Shown here piece by piece: positions 36,011-45,049 of a DNA stretch of 64,000 nucleotides (positions are counted from its first letter, which is position 1; each line of letters opens with the position of its first letter). The DNA comes from Glaciecola sp047250385 (GTDB lineage: Bacteria > Pseudomonadota > Gammaproteobacteria > Enterobacterales > Alteromonadaceae). The position numbers were made by a program, and so were the translations under genes. A model generated the notes under the pieces. That model had not been told where the DNA came from, made no database searches, and saw only the letters and a list, made by a program, of their open reading frames with translations. The stretch covers positions 1 to 64,000 of the forward strand of contig NZ_JBLBVM010000040.1 of NCBI RefSeq assembly GCF_047250385.1, written 5' to 3'.

Positions 36011-37318
36011 ATGATGAGTAATAATATTGTGGAAAAAACGACAAACAAACCAAGCACGCTGGACCTCGTTAACAAAAATTTGAAAAAGCGCTATCGGGCT
36101 GAAAAACGTTTTCGCGCCTATGGCATTGCGGCGATTATATTCGGCTTAAGTTGCTTACTCTTATTGTTCACCGACATTATTAGTAAAGGCCACACCGCTT
36201 TTTTACAAACCTATGTTTATTTAGAAGTTGACTATGATGCGGAACGATTGGAAATATCCGACGTACAGGATGGCAATCAATTAGCTGCGGCTAATTACAC
36301 CGGTATCATTAGAGCGTCACTATTAAAGCAATTCAGCGATGTTAAAAGTCGTAGCGATAAACGCAGCTTGTATTCATTAATTAGTAACGGTGCAGGCTTT
36401 ACATTGCGTCAAAAGTTAGAAGATGATCCCAGCTTGTTGAATCAGACTGTCGGTGTATGGTTGTTGGCGGATGATGACTTTGATACTTACTATAAAAGTC
36501 GCAGTGACGAAGACGCATTTACAGGGCGTATGAAAGACAAGCAAATTGCTTGGGTTGATACGTTAATCGCCAATGAGCAAATAGAAAAGCGTTTCAACAC
36601 TACTTTTTTTACCTCAGGGGATTCACGAGAACCTGAACAAGCAGGGATATTTGGGGCAATGATGGGCTCGCTATTTACATTGCTCGTGTGTATTGCGCTC
36701 TCTTTTCCTGTTGGTATTGCGGCAGCGGTATATCTTGAAGAGTATGCGCCTAAAAACCGATTCACCGATTTTATCGAAGTGAATATCAATAACCTAGCTG
36801 CTGTTCCTTCCATCATATTTGGTTTGCTGGGCTTGGCAATATTCATTGGTTATTTTGAAATGCATCGCTCCTTACCTTTGGTTGGTGGCTTAGTGCTCAC
36901 ACTCATGACCTTGCCGACAATTATAATATCGAGTCGTGCTGCAATTAAGTCTGTGCCACCATCCATTCGTGATGCGGCTTTAGGTTTGGGAGCGTCGAAA
37001 ATGCAGGTGGTATTGCATCATGTATTGCCTTTGGCAATGCCTGGCATGCTTACGGGTGCCATCATTGGCTTTGCTCAGGCACTTGGCGAGACAGCTCCTT
37101 TGTTAATGATTGGTATGGTTGCCTTTATTGTTGATATTCCAGGCGGCGTGACTGATCCCGCTACAGCATTACCCGTGCAGATCTTCCTTTGGTCTGACAG
37201 TCCAGAACGTGCTTTTGTCGAGCGCACTTCTGCAGCAATCATGGTGCTGCTAGCATTTCTTATTTCTATGAATACATTGGCCATTTGGCTTCGTAAACGC
37301 CTTGAGCGTCGTTGGTAA
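36011..37318 (+). CDS. pstA: Phosphate ABC transporter permease PstA (long form)
   Basis: This 435-residue permease has the coupling segment SIRDAALGLGASKMQVVLHHVLPLAMPG and about six membrane segments. An insert of roughly 150 residues after the first membrane segment, likely a periplasmic domain, makes it longer than usual. It starts three bases after pstC. Confidence 0.95.
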   Translation: MMSNNIVEKTTNKPSTLDLVNKNLKKRYRAEKRFRAYGIAAIIFGLSCLLLLFTDIISKGHTAFLQTYVYLEVDYDAERLEISDVQDGNQLAAANYTGIIRASLLKQFSDVKSRSDKRSLYSLISNGAGFTLRQKLEDDPSLLNQTVGVWLLADDDFDTYYKSRSDEDAFTGRMKDKQIAWVDTLIANEQIEKRFNTTFFTSGDSREPEQAGIFGAMMGSLFTLLVCIALSFPVGIAAAVYLEEYAPKNRFTDFIEVNINNLAAVPSIIFGLLGLAIFIGYFEMHRSLPLVGGLVLTLMTLPTIIISSRAAIKSVPPSIRDAALGLGASKMQVVLHHVLPLAMPGMLTGAIIGFAQALGETAPLLMIGMVAFIVDIPGGVTDPATALPVQIFLWSDSPERAFVERTSAAIMVLLAFLISMNTLAIWLRKRLERRW

Positions 37319-37333
37319 AGTTGGAGAACTATT

Positions 37334-38206
37334 GTGCAAACAGCTATTAAAGATAAAGTAAAAACCGATAAGCCTGCTGACGTTAATCAAGCAGCGGATA
37401 TCAATCAAAACGTTAAAAACATGAAAACGGTTGGTACGGCGTTTTCAGATAATGCCAAAATGACCATGCGCAATGTTGATGTTTTCTATGGCGATAAGCA
37501 AGCGATCCATGACGTCAGCTTAGACATTGGTAAAAACGAAGTTGTGGCGATGATTGGTCCTTCAGGTTGTGGAAAATCAACATTCTTGCGTTGCATCAAC
37601 CGCATGAACGACACAATTGAATCTTGCAGAATCTCGGGTGAATTTAGGTTGGAAGGGCAAGATATCTATGATCCTAACCAAGATGTTGTTCCCTTGCGTG
37701 CAAGAGTGGGTATCGTGTTTCAAAAGCCGAATCCATTTCCTAAATCCATTTATGACAATGTTGCTTATGGGCCAAGAGTTCACGGATTAGCTTCACGTCG
37801 TTCTGACCTTGATGAAATTGTTGAAGGTAGCTTGCGTAAAGCCGGATTGTGGGAAGAAGTTAAAGATCGCTTAATGTCATCGGGTACTGGCTTATCTGGT
37901 GGTCAACAACAACGTCTTTGTATCGCACGAACAATTGCGGTAAGCCCAGAAGTTATTTTAATGGATGAGCCTTGCTCCGCTTTGGATCCTATCGCGACGG
38001 CTAAAATTGAAGAGCTTATCGCAGAGCTTAGCCAAAATTACACTATCGCCATTGTGACTCACTCAATGCAGCAAGCTGCTAGGGTCTCAAATAGAACAGC
38101 GTATTTTCATATGGGTAAGTTAATCGAAGTTAATGACACCAAGCGTGTGTTTACCAACCCTGAGCATGAGCTTACTGAAGCTTACATCACTGGTCGCTTC
38201 GGTTAA
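37334..38206 (+). CDS. pstB: Phosphate ABC transporter ATPase
   Basis: This 290-residue ATPase has Walker A GPSGCGKST, the ABC signature LSGGQQQRLC and Walker B VILMDEPCSALDP, with the PstB-type FLRCINRMND block. The start is GTG at 37334, with GGAG seven bases before it. An N-terminal extension of about 45 residues precedes the ABC domain. It drives phosphate import at the inner face of the membrane. Confidence 0.97.
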   Translation: MQTAIKDKVKTDKPADVNQAADINQNVKNMKTVGTAFSDNAKMTMRNVDVFYGDKQAIHDVSLDIGKNEVVAMIGPSGCGKSTFLRCINRMNDTIESCRISGEFRLEGQDIYDPNQDVVPLRARVGIVFQKPNPFPKSIYDNVAYGPRVHGLASRRSDLDEIVEGSLRKAGLWEEVKDRLMSSGTGLSGGQQQRLCIARTIAVSPEVILMDEPCSALDPIATAKIEELIAELSQNYTIAIVTHSMQQAARVSNRTAYFHMGKLIEVNDTKRVFTNPEHELTEAYITGRFG

Positions 38207-38223
38207 GAATTGAGGAATTAGCA

Positions 38224-38940
38224 ATGGAAAAAGTAAAGTTAGATAAACATATATCACAGCAGTTCGATTCAGATCTCGAAGCGCTTAAAAGTCAGGTCCT
38301 GAAAATGGGTGGCGTGGTAGAGCAGCAAGTCATTGATTCGGTAAAAGCAATTGAAACCGCAGATAGCGAATTGGCTGAAAAAGTGATTCGTATCGAAGAT
38401 GACGTGAATTCACGAGAGCTAGCCTTGGACGAAAGCTGCATGCAAGTGCTTGCATGTCGTCAACCTGCCGCTTCAGATTTGCGTTTGGTGTTAACTGTGA
38501 CCAAGATGACTCGAGATTTAGAAAGAATGGGTGATGAGTCACAAAAGATTGCAAAAATGGCGATTTCACTCAATGAGTCGGGCTCTGCTCCACGAGGCTA
38601 TGAGGAAGTTCGCCACATGGGTAAGCAAGTTCAAGAAATGGTTAATTCAGTCTTAGATGCTTTCGCTCGTTTAGATGCCAATAAAGCCTTAGAAGTTGCT
38701 CAAGCTGACAAGCAGGTGGATCGTGAATATAAATCGGCTATGCGCGAAATAGTGACTTATATGATGGAAGATCCGCGTTCAATTACTCGTTCGATGAATA
38801 TCATTTGGGCATTGCGCTCCTTGGAGCGAATTGGTGATCATGTCGGTAATATCGCAGAGCACATTATATTCCTTGTGCGTGGCTTAGATGTTCGTCATAG
38901 CAGTTTAAGTGAAATGGAACGTAAGTTGGAACGCAAGTAA
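38224..38940 (+). CDS. phoU: Phosphate signalling regulator PhoU
   Basis: This 238-residue protein has two PhoU helical repeats with the ERMGDESQKIAKMA and ERIGDHVGNIAEHI metal-binding motifs. It links the Pst transporter to the PhoR kinase and represses Pho genes when phosphate is ample. GAGGAA precedes the start. It ends the pst operon; phoB and phoR are not in the window. Confidence 0.96.
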   Translation: MEKVKLDKHISQQFDSDLEALKSQVLKMGGVVEQQVIDSVKAIETADSELAEKVIRIEDDVNSRELALDESCMQVLACRQPAASDLRLVLTVTKMTRDLERMGDESQKIAKMAISLNESGSAPRGYEEVRHMGKQVQEMVNSVLDAFARLDANKALEVAQADKQVDREYKSAMREIVTYMMEDPRSITRSMNIIWALRSLERIGDHVGNIAEHIIFLVRGLDVRHSSLSEMERKLERK

Positions 38941-38966
38941 GAGCAAGCTTCTTTTTAAACATTCGT

Positions 38967-38989
38967 CTTGCCCTTAAAACTAGGGCAAG
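38967..38989 (+). terminator. Terminator-like hairpin after phoU
   Basis: CTTGCCCT (38967-38974) and AGGGCAAG (38982-38989) form a perfect 8-bp stem with a seven-base loop; a short T-rich stretch follows. Confidence 0.7.
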
Positions 38990-39149
38990 TCGCTTTTCGT
39001 TTGCTGCTAAACGCCACTATCTTGTCCTGTTTACCGTCACTACACTCTGTGCGCTTATAGTCAAACTCTAATAGACTGCAACGAAAAGCGCATGACAGTT
39101 TGCTTTCATTTTTAATGAAACGCTCTGCACGAAAACTGCTAAAAATGCT

Positions 39150-39965
39150 TTAATAGCCGAAGGTTAAGCTCGTAAAGTAAGTTTCAAATTTAGCTTGTTG
39201 GTTACCAGGATTAGGAACCGCCCAAATAACATTTAGCTTCCACGTGCCTTGGCGAACCAAGTCGAATGTTGCCTGACCATTGCCGTCAGTTCTGCTCGCT
39301 TGTTCTAATCCTTTAGTACCATTTATTGGCATCATGTCGATCAGCGCATTTTCTAGCGGCTTTCCTCTGAATAGCACTTGAACAGGTATCGTATCTTTCG
39401 TCGTATTCGCATAAGGGTGCTGTAAAGGGACTATTTCAAGGGTGTGTCCGATCGGTTTTAGCACGTTGTTACTATGCACATCACCTACTTGGATAATCGC
39501 TTTGGCCTTTCTCGAATATAATTCTCGCCCATCGTCTTGTTCTTGATTCAAACGTTTACGTTGTTCTAATACTAAGGCTAAGCCCTCTTTTTCAGCATAG
39601 CTATTAAACTTTTCCCCAGCTAAGCTACTAAAGCTATGGTAGCTTTCAAAACCCAAAACATGAGTTCCTTTTGTATTTAGTTTAACGTTAGCAAAACCTG
39701 CGTTTAGTACGTTACTTGCCACAATACCCGGCATTTGGTCGTTGTATTCATTGTTACCGTATGTGCGCAAAGCAACGATACGATCCCAGTTCAAATTCCA
39801 AGAGTCGACTTCTTCAGCATGGCCAACTAAAAACTTGGTGGGAATAGTGACGGGGGCTTCTGGGCTTTGAAATTGGGTTGGACTTAACCAAAAGTCGTGT
39901 GCAAATACATTTGCAGCCGATAAACAAGCTAGTAAGCCAATCGATAGTTTGATAGTTGGGCGCAT
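39150..39965 (-). CDS. Periplasmic DUF4198 protein
   Basis: This 271-residue protein has a signal peptide (cut after FAHA-like VFA|HDFW) and the DUF4198 features: the N-terminal HDFWLSPTQF and a C-terminal carboxypeptidase-regulatory-like segment (GKPLENALIDMM, SRTDGNGQATFDLV). Relatives include the periplasmic NikM-like parts of metal importers, but the role is not established. AAGGAG lies before the ATG. It stands alone on the minus strand between phoU and the porin. Confidence 0.85.
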   Translation of the reverse strand: MRPTIKLSIGLLACLSAANVFAHDFWLSPTQFQSPEAPVTIPTKFLVGHAEEVDSWNLNWDRIVALRTYGNNEYNDQMPGIVASNVLNAGFANVKLNTKGTHVLGFESYHSFSSLAGEKFNSYAEKEGLALVLEQRKRLNQEQDDGRELYSRKAKAIIQVGDVHSNNVLKPIGHTLEIVPLQHPYANTTKDTIPVQVLFRGKPLENALIDMMPINGTKGLEQASRTDGNGQATFDLVRQGTWKLNVIWAVPNPGNQQAKFETYFTSLTFGY

Positions 39966-40432
39966 GCGCTCTCCTTGTCTTTATGATTATTAGTGCCGGT
40001 GCCTATAAATTTAGGCTATAGAATTAGGAAATAATTCTAAGGTTTATAGCCAAACGTGCGCGCTTAGAGATTGGATGCACTTTTTGAGAAATAAAGTGTA
40101 GGTAATGAAAAATAAGGCCTTTGTCACATTGCTATAATAATTCTCGAATATCGTGCCCAAGAACGAATATACTATGTTTGAAAACACTCACGTATTGTGA
40201 ACACTAGGCAGTCCGTAAATACAAGTACGTCGCCGAAAAATAAGAATAAATTACTGGAGAGATTTTTATGAAGTCGAAATTATTGTTGAGTCAGCAACTA
40301 AAAGATTTTGCTTTTAATGATTTTGTCTCTTTAATTTTAAAATGAAATAAAACTGTAACATTATTAATGTTTAATATGCTAAATAAAGCAATAGCTTAAA
40401 CTTAACAATCAACTTCCTAAATGGGTATCGAT
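39966..40432. other. Divergent gap before the porin, with a possible tiny gene
   Basis: The gap holds a 25-codon frame with a strong ribosome site (listed separately) and AT-rich sequence. A single Pho-like half-site CTGTAAC at 40353-40359 stands alone and is not enough to call a Pho box. Confidence 0.4.
40268..40345 (+). CDS. Possible small peptide or leader, 25 residues
   Basis: A frame beginning MKSKLLLSQQLKDFAF runs to a TGA. GGAGAG at 40256-40261 lies six bases before its ATG, a better site than that of the porin gene which follows 88 bases later. It could be a leader peptide or a small regulatory protein. No homology is known. Confidence 0.35.
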   Translation: MKSKLLLSQQLKDFAFNDFVSLILK

Positions 40433-41335
40433 ATGAAAATGTATAAATCACTGGTTGCTGCGTCCATTATTTCTGCAGTAGCAGCACCGGTTGCCGCTGA
40501 TCCTACGCTTTACGGTAAAGTGAACGTTACTGTTCAAAACTCAGATGACGGCACAGAGTCTAAAACAGAACTTAAAAGCAATGCTTCTCGTTTAGGTGTA
40601 AAAGGGGAATACGAGCTAGATGGCGGCTTGAGCGTTATATACAAATACGAATTTCAAGTTGATGTGACTGACGAGTCAGGTGAACAAAACATTAAGTCTC
40701 GCAACCAATATATTGGTTTACGTGGCGCTTTTGGTGAAGTCATACTTGGCCGCAACGATACGGTCTTAAAGCAATCTCAAGGTAAATTTGATATCTATTC
40801 AGACCAAGAAGCCGATATTAAGAAATTATGGAGTGGTGAAAACCGCATGAGTGACAGTATCACTTATAAAACGCCAGAGATTAACAATTTCCAATTTGGT
40901 GTGAGCTACATAATTGATGAAGATAATGACGACTCAGCTACTTCAATGTCATTAACTTACGGCGACTCAGGCTTGAAGAAGACAGAATATTACGCTGCTA
41001 TTGCAATGGACAATGAAGTTAAAGGCTACGACGTAACTCGTTTGACCGTCGGCACAAAAATAAGTGGCGTGGTTATTGGTGCGATGTACCAATCACAAGA
41101 AGAAGTTGAAACTGGTGAAGATAAGTCTGGTTTCATGTTAAGCGCTAAATATAAAGTGGGCGACTATAGCTTGAATGGCCAATTCCAAACAATTGAAGAC
41201 GACAGCGGCTTTACCTTAGGTGCAGATCGTAAGTTAGGTAAAAACACTACAGCCTTTGCTTACTACACAACGTTTAACTTTGATATGGATGAAGACGAGT
41301 CTTATTTAGCAATAGGCTTAGAACAAAAATTCTAA
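40433..41335 (+). CDS. Gram-negative general porin
   Basis: The protein has a signal peptide (cut near VAA|DPTLYG) and the features of trimeric 16-strand porins: GKVNVTVQNS, the RLGVKGEYELDGGLSVIYKYEFQ pair, YIGLRGAFGEVILGRND, alternating beta-strands, and a C-terminal phenylalanine (LEQKF) for outer-membrane assembly. The chain is acidic. The ATG at 40433 gives a standard signal peptide; ATG at 40421 is an alternative. A strong terminator follows. Confidence 0.9.
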   Translation: MKMYKSLVAASIISAVAAPVAADPTLYGKVNVTVQNSDDGTESKTELKSNASRLGVKGEYELDGGLSVIYKYEFQVDVTDESGEQNIKSRNQYIGLRGAFGEVILGRNDTVLKQSQGKFDIYSDQEADIKKLWSGENRMSDSITYKTPEINNFQFGVSYIIDEDNDDSATSMSLTYGDSGLKKTEYYAAIAMDNEVKGYDVTRLTVGTKISGVVIGAMYQSQEEVETGEDKSGFMLSAKYKVGDYSLNGQFQTIEDDSGFTLGADRKLGKNTTAFAYYTTFNFDMDEDESYLAIGLEQKF

Positions 41336-41360
41336 TTATTTCAAAAGACATACCTATATA

Positions 41361-41387
41361 GGCCATGCGTTGCATGGCCTTTTTTTT
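41361..41387 (+). terminator. Terminator after the porin
   Basis: GGCCATGC (41361-41368) and GCATGGCC (41372-41379) form an 8-bp stem with a three-base loop, followed by eight T. Confidence 0.95.
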
Positions 41388-41474
41388 AAGTGTTAACGAC
41401 AATAATTGTTGTTTAACTCATTCAGTAGTTTGAGTATCGTCCACAATAGGGCTTAGCTGTCATATCTTATTTAT

Positions 41475-41768
41475 CTATGCACAAAAACACTTATATAAAG
41501 TCTTAACCACTGCCTTGACCCTGTCATCCTCGACCGAATAATAAATGCATTGAGCTTCACGCCGAGTGGAAACAAGTTGATGCTTGCGCAAACTTGCTAA
41601 ATGTTGCGACAAAGCTGATTGGCCCAACGGAACAAGCAAGTTCAACTCCGATACGCTGCTCTCTTTATCTATTAAGCTGCAAAGGATCATCAAACGGTTT
41701 TTATTCGCTAGCGCCTTCAAAAATGTCTCTGCTTCGGTCGCATTCGCAACTAATTGATGTAGATCCAC
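41475..41768 (-). CDS. ArsR family repressor, BigR/SqrR-like sulfide sensor
   Basis: This 97-residue protein has the ArsR winged helix fold (VSELNLLVPLGQSALSQHLASLRKHQLVSTRREAQ). It has C30 and C96, 66 positions apart, the same spacing as the persulfide-sensing cysteines of SqrR and BigR (from memory C41/C107, C42/C108); C94 is a second candidate. The metal-site pattern of ArsR/SmtB is not evident. It is divergent from a rhodanese-OsmC pair, consistent with a repressor of sulfide/persulfide response. An AT-rich dyad lies between them. Confidence 0.82.
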   Translation of the reverse strand: MDLHQLVANATEAETFLKALANKNRLMILCSLIDKESSVSELNLLVPLGQSALSQHLASLRKHQLVSTRREAQCIYYSVEDDRVKAVVKTLYKCFCA

Positions 41769-41823
41769 GTTTGTTTCTCCAAAGCTGTATAATAGTGACT
41801 ATTGTTGACACATTGTAACTTAT

Positions 41824-41857
41824 ATATTAGATTTGTCTAATATTAGTAATTTCTAAT
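41824..41857. promoter_or_regulatory. Candidate operator of the BigR-like repressor
   Basis: ATATTAGA-TTTG-TCTAATAT (41824-41843) is a perfect 8-bp dyad, and ATTAG/CTAAT (41842-41857) overlaps it as a second. AT-rich dyads of this kind are used by BigR. It lies in the divergent gap between the repressor and the rhodanese gene. Confidence 0.6.
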
Positions 41858-41967
41858 GTATGTTTGAAATGGCTAGAGTCATAGACTATGTTTCTAGCAT
41901 AGAACTTATCTTCAAGTGCTGTTTTTACACCACTTAACTTACATCTACAGTTTTAGAGGTATATCAA

Positions 41968-42315
41968 ATGTTAAAAACGATCCCAGAGTTACTGCAAGAA
42001 GCTGGCAAGAATGTACGCCGCATTAGTGCTGAATCAGCACAACGTGAACTAGATGAAAACAAAGGTTTAATGATTGATGTGCGAGAGCCTGCCGAACACC
42101 AAGCTAAAGGCGCACCAGGAGCAATTAATATTCCCCGTGGCCTGTTAGAAATGAAGCTAATGGAAATTGAGAAAGATCCGGCACGACCTATTTATTTACA
42201 CTGCGCAACCTCAGCCCGCGCAACTCTATCGGCAGAACAACTTGTAAGATTGGGCTACACCAATGTGAGTGTAATCACTTGCGATGTAGATACAATTAAG
42301 AAAGTAACAAGTTAG
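41968..42315 (+). CDS. Single-domain rhodanese-like sulfurtransferase
   Basis: This 115-residue protein is one rhodanese domain: GLMIDVREPAEHQAKGAPGAINIP leads to the active site C79 in HCATSAR (C79 to R84). No signal peptide, so it is cytoplasmic. It should move sulfane sulfur to acceptors such as glutathione or cyanide. It is divergent from the BigR-like repressor and followed 47 bases later by an OsmC gene, a common sulfide-detoxification grouping. Confidence 0.9.
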   Translation: MLKTIPELLQEAGKNVRRISAESAQRELDENKGLMIDVREPAEHQAKGAPGAINIPRGLLEMKLMEIEKDPARPIYLHCATSARATLSAEQLVRLGYTNVSVITCDVDTIKKVTS

Positions 42316-42361
42316 TTTTACGAAGCCATAATCTTTTATTTCCCCTTAGGAGAAAAACCGA

Positions 42362-42793
42362 ATGCAATCACTACCTCATCAATACAATGTTAGTGCAGTT
42401 GGTAAGTCAGACAACAGCCTTGTAGTGAGTATCAATAATCTCGATGACCTAACTGTAGCTCCTCCAGCACAATTTGGCGGGCCTGGTGACCAGTGGTCGC
42501 CAGAAGATTTGTTCATGTCTTCAATTTCAAGTTGTTTTATTTTGTCTTTTAGAGCAATTGCTAGAGCCTCGAAATTAGAATGGACTTCAATTGAATGTCA
42601 TTCAGAAGGGACACTAGATCGGGTTGAAGGTAAAACCAAATTTACTAAAGTTGTCACAACAGCAAAACTAGTGATAGCAGAGCATGAAGATGCTGAAAAC
42701 GCTGAAAGCCTTTTACACAAAGCCGACAAAAGCTGTTTAGTAGCGAATTCATTGTCAACTGAGATGATTTTAGAATGCGTAGTCTCTAAGTAA
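42362..42793 (+). CDS. OsmC family protein
   Basis: This 143-residue protein has the two OsmC cysteines, C58 (SSISSCFILSF) and C125 (KADKSCLVANSL), and the PEDLFMSSISSC block. OsmC/Ohr proteins reduce organic hydroperoxides, and some cope with persulfides; the location beside the rhodanese and BigR-like repressor favours a role with sulfane sulfur. AGGAG lies eight bases before the ATG. Probably cotranscribed with the rhodanese. Confidence 0.88.
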   Translation: MQSLPHQYNVSAVGKSDNSLVVSINNLDDLTVAPPAQFGGPGDQWSPEDLFMSSISSCFILSFRAIARASKLEWTSIECHSEGTLDRVEGKTKFTKVVTTAKLVIAEHEDAENAESLLHKADKSCLVANSLSTEMILECVVSK

Positions 42794-42877
42794 TAAAGCT
42801 TACTTTTTTATGGAATTATGTTCTACTTATAGGATTGCGTTAAAACGCTAAAATTCTATAAAAATAAAGGACTTAGA

Positions 42878-43660
42878 ATGCCAGTAAAATTATTACTTAT
42901 AGTGACAATGGCACTCATACTAGTAAGTTGTGGATCTGACAGCAGTAAAAAAGCGGTTCCAATTGAGATAGAAAAAGGAACACCGCTTCAGATCCCTGAC
43001 AATAGTGACGCTGATAATTATCAAATTATTATTTACGGTAATAGCCATAGTTCACAACTGGGTAGTTTGCTTGAAATTCTCATTACAAGTCAATTGCCGA
43101 ATGTCAGCGTGGAAACAAAAACAGTAAGCGGTACGTTTTTGGATGTCATCGTTGAGCGCGCGGGTAATGTAGAAAAGCTGCAAGAGAAAAGCTGGAGTCA
43201 CGCCATTTTTCAAGGGCAAAAGTATTCGCAATCAGGCAAAGTGGATTATCCAACCGATGCGGCGCAGAGGATAATAAAGGCGGCGAAGACCTTAGATATC
43301 ACGCCTATTTTATTTCCAGAGCACCCTCAACGTGGAGATGCTTATGAAGGTAGACGTGTGTATGAGCTTCATTTAGCGATTAGTGCAAAGGAGCCAAGCT
43401 GTGTTGCTCCTATTGGATTAATTTGGGACAGGTTGTTGGCTATTATGCCGGATGCGCCCTTGTATCAAATTGATGGCAACCATGCGTCTTATGCGGGTAA
43501 TGTGCTTACGGCTATGGCCTTTTATGAAATTATTACAGAAGAATTGGCAGATATGATGCCTTACAACGCACAATTAAATTTGAGTGAGAGTGATCAAGCA
43601 CTCTATGCACAAATTGTAACGGAAGTGATGCAGCAGTATAAAGCGTGCCCTGAGAGTTAG
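42878..43660 (+). CDS. SGNH-like lipoprotein
   Basis: This 260-residue protein has a lipoprotein signal with lipobox LVSC (C18). The mature part begins with a GNSHS block and ends with DGNHASYAG, which look like SGNH block I (with GNS for GDS) and the His of the SGNH fold. It may be an esterase-like enzyme tethered to a membrane; substrate unknown. The gene stands alone, with AAGGA before the start. Confidence 0.72.
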   Translation: MPVKLLLIVTMALILVSCGSDSSKKAVPIEIEKGTPLQIPDNSDADNYQIIIYGNSHSSQLGSLLEILITSQLPNVSVETKTVSGTFLDVIVERAGNVEKLQEKSWSHAIFQGQKYSQSGKVDYPTDAAQRIIKAAKTLDITPILFPEHPQRGDAYEGRRVYELHLAISAKEPSCVAPIGLIWDRLLAIMPDAPLYQIDGNHASYAGNVLTAMAFYEIITEELADMMPYNAQLNLSESDQALYAQIVTEVMQQYKACPES

Positions 43661-43798
43661 AACGCAGAGTTTCAGAAAGCCCTTTTTTCGCAACGCGAAA
43701 CTGCAAAGGGGCTCGATAATTAGCTAAATAGACGTCTCAAAATAGGGTTGAAGTATAGTTGCGTTAAGTCTTCTTTCGAAGCATTCAGAGAGCATCAC

Positions 43799-45049
43799 AT
43801 GATACAAGATAAAGATAATAAACACCAAGCAGCAAATGATCTAAACGTAGAGGACGAGAAGCTACCTTTGCTTGATAATGGCGTGAATAATACGCGCCTT
43901 AAACAAAGCAAATTTAAACTAAATCGCAAGTTTCTGCTAATACCCGTAGTGATTGGTATTTTCGCTACTGGTGGCTTTGTCGGGCTTTATTTTCAACCAC
44001 CCGGTTTACAATTCTTTATGAAAGTTACAGGCTTAACACCTGGCGGCGGCACCAGCCATCCCATCGCAGTCTCTCAGCAACAGGAAGCGATACCGGAATC
44101 AGATTCTAGCATTAACACTGTTAAGGCTTTGGGTACCTTGTTACCACTTAAGGATGTTTCCATTCTTGCGCCACCTTACGGCGCAAATGATGCTCGAATA
44201 GCACAATTGAACGTGCAAGAAGGTGATCATGTTAAACGTAGCGAAGTTATTGCGGTAATGGATAATGATAGTAAATTGCAAGCGGAGCTAGAAAACTCAC
44301 AAGCGGATGTTCAAGTCGCACAAGCTCAATTAGAGCAAATCAAAGCATCGATCACCAATGCTCGACTCAAAGCAATGGCAGAGGTTGAAAGTGTTGAAGC
44401 AAATTATCATCAAGCTAAAAATGACCTTGTTCGAGGAAAAGAGCTAAAGAAAAGTGGTGTTATCACGCAATCTGAACTGGACAGGTTAATTGCTATTGAA
44501 GAATCTACTTCACGCAGTTTAGACAGCGCAAAGGCAAATTTAGCAAATTATCAATACAGCGATATTAACTCTCAAGCAGACGTTAAACTCGCCAGTAGTA
44601 ACTTATTAGCAGCAAAGGCAAAACTAAATGCCAAGCAGCAAGATTTAGCGAGCGCGACGCTGAGAGCGCCAAGTGATGGCGTTATTATTGCGGTTCACGC
44701 AAGAGTGGGTGAGCGCCCAAGTGGCAATGGTATTGTGACCTTTGGTGATACCAGCCAAATGCAAGCCAAACTAGAGGTATATCAATCGGATGTGCAATAT
44801 TTGCAATTGGGTGCGCCGGTTTCTATGCGATCAAATGCTTTGGGTGATGTTGTGCTTAGCGGAAAAATAATCCGCATTGGTTTAGAGGTAAGAAAACAAC
44901 AGTTAATTGCTACTTCTCCTGCAGCAAATACAGATGCTCGCATAGTGATTGTTAATGTGGCACTCGATCAAGAATCTACAAAACAAGCTGCAAGTCTTAA
45001 TGGTCTTGAAGTAACCGCTACAATTCAAGGTTTGCGAACTAGTGGCTAA
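43799..45049 (+). CDS. DevB-like membrane fusion protein of an ABC exporter
   Basis: The protein (416 residues from this start) has one membrane segment (about residues 45-65), two lipoyl-like halves around a long coiled-coil (about 160-310), and the ALGTLLPLKDVSILAPPYG and ATLRAPSDGVIIAVHARVGE blocks of HlyD/DevB adaptors. It should bridge the inner-membrane exporter and an outer-membrane channel. An upstream TTG start at 43748 lacks support. It overlaps the permease gene by eight bases. Confidence 0.9.
   Translation: MIQDKDNKHQAANDLNVEDEKLPLLDNGVNNTRLKQSKFKLNRKFLLIPVVIGIFATGGFVGLYFQPPGLQFFMKVTGLTPGGGTSHPIAVSQQQEAIPESDSSINTVKALGTLLPLKDVSILAPPYGANDARIAQLNVQEGDHVKRSEVIAVMDNDSKLQAELENSQADVQVAQAQLEQIKASITNARLKAMAEVESVEANYHQAKNDLVRGKELKKSGVITQSELDRLIAIEESTSRSLDSAKANLANYQYSDINSQADVKLASSNLLAAKAKLNAKQQDLASATLRAPSDGVIIAVHARVGERPSGNGIVTFGDTSQMQAKLEVYQSDVQYLQLGAPVSMRSNALGDVVLSGKIIRIGLEVRKQQLIATSPAANTDARIVIVNVALDQESTKQAASLNGLEVTATIQGLRTSG

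Noticed and set aside
40353..40359. Pho box before the porin
   Set aside because: Only one half-site (CTGTAAC) is present; no partner at 11-base spacing on either side.
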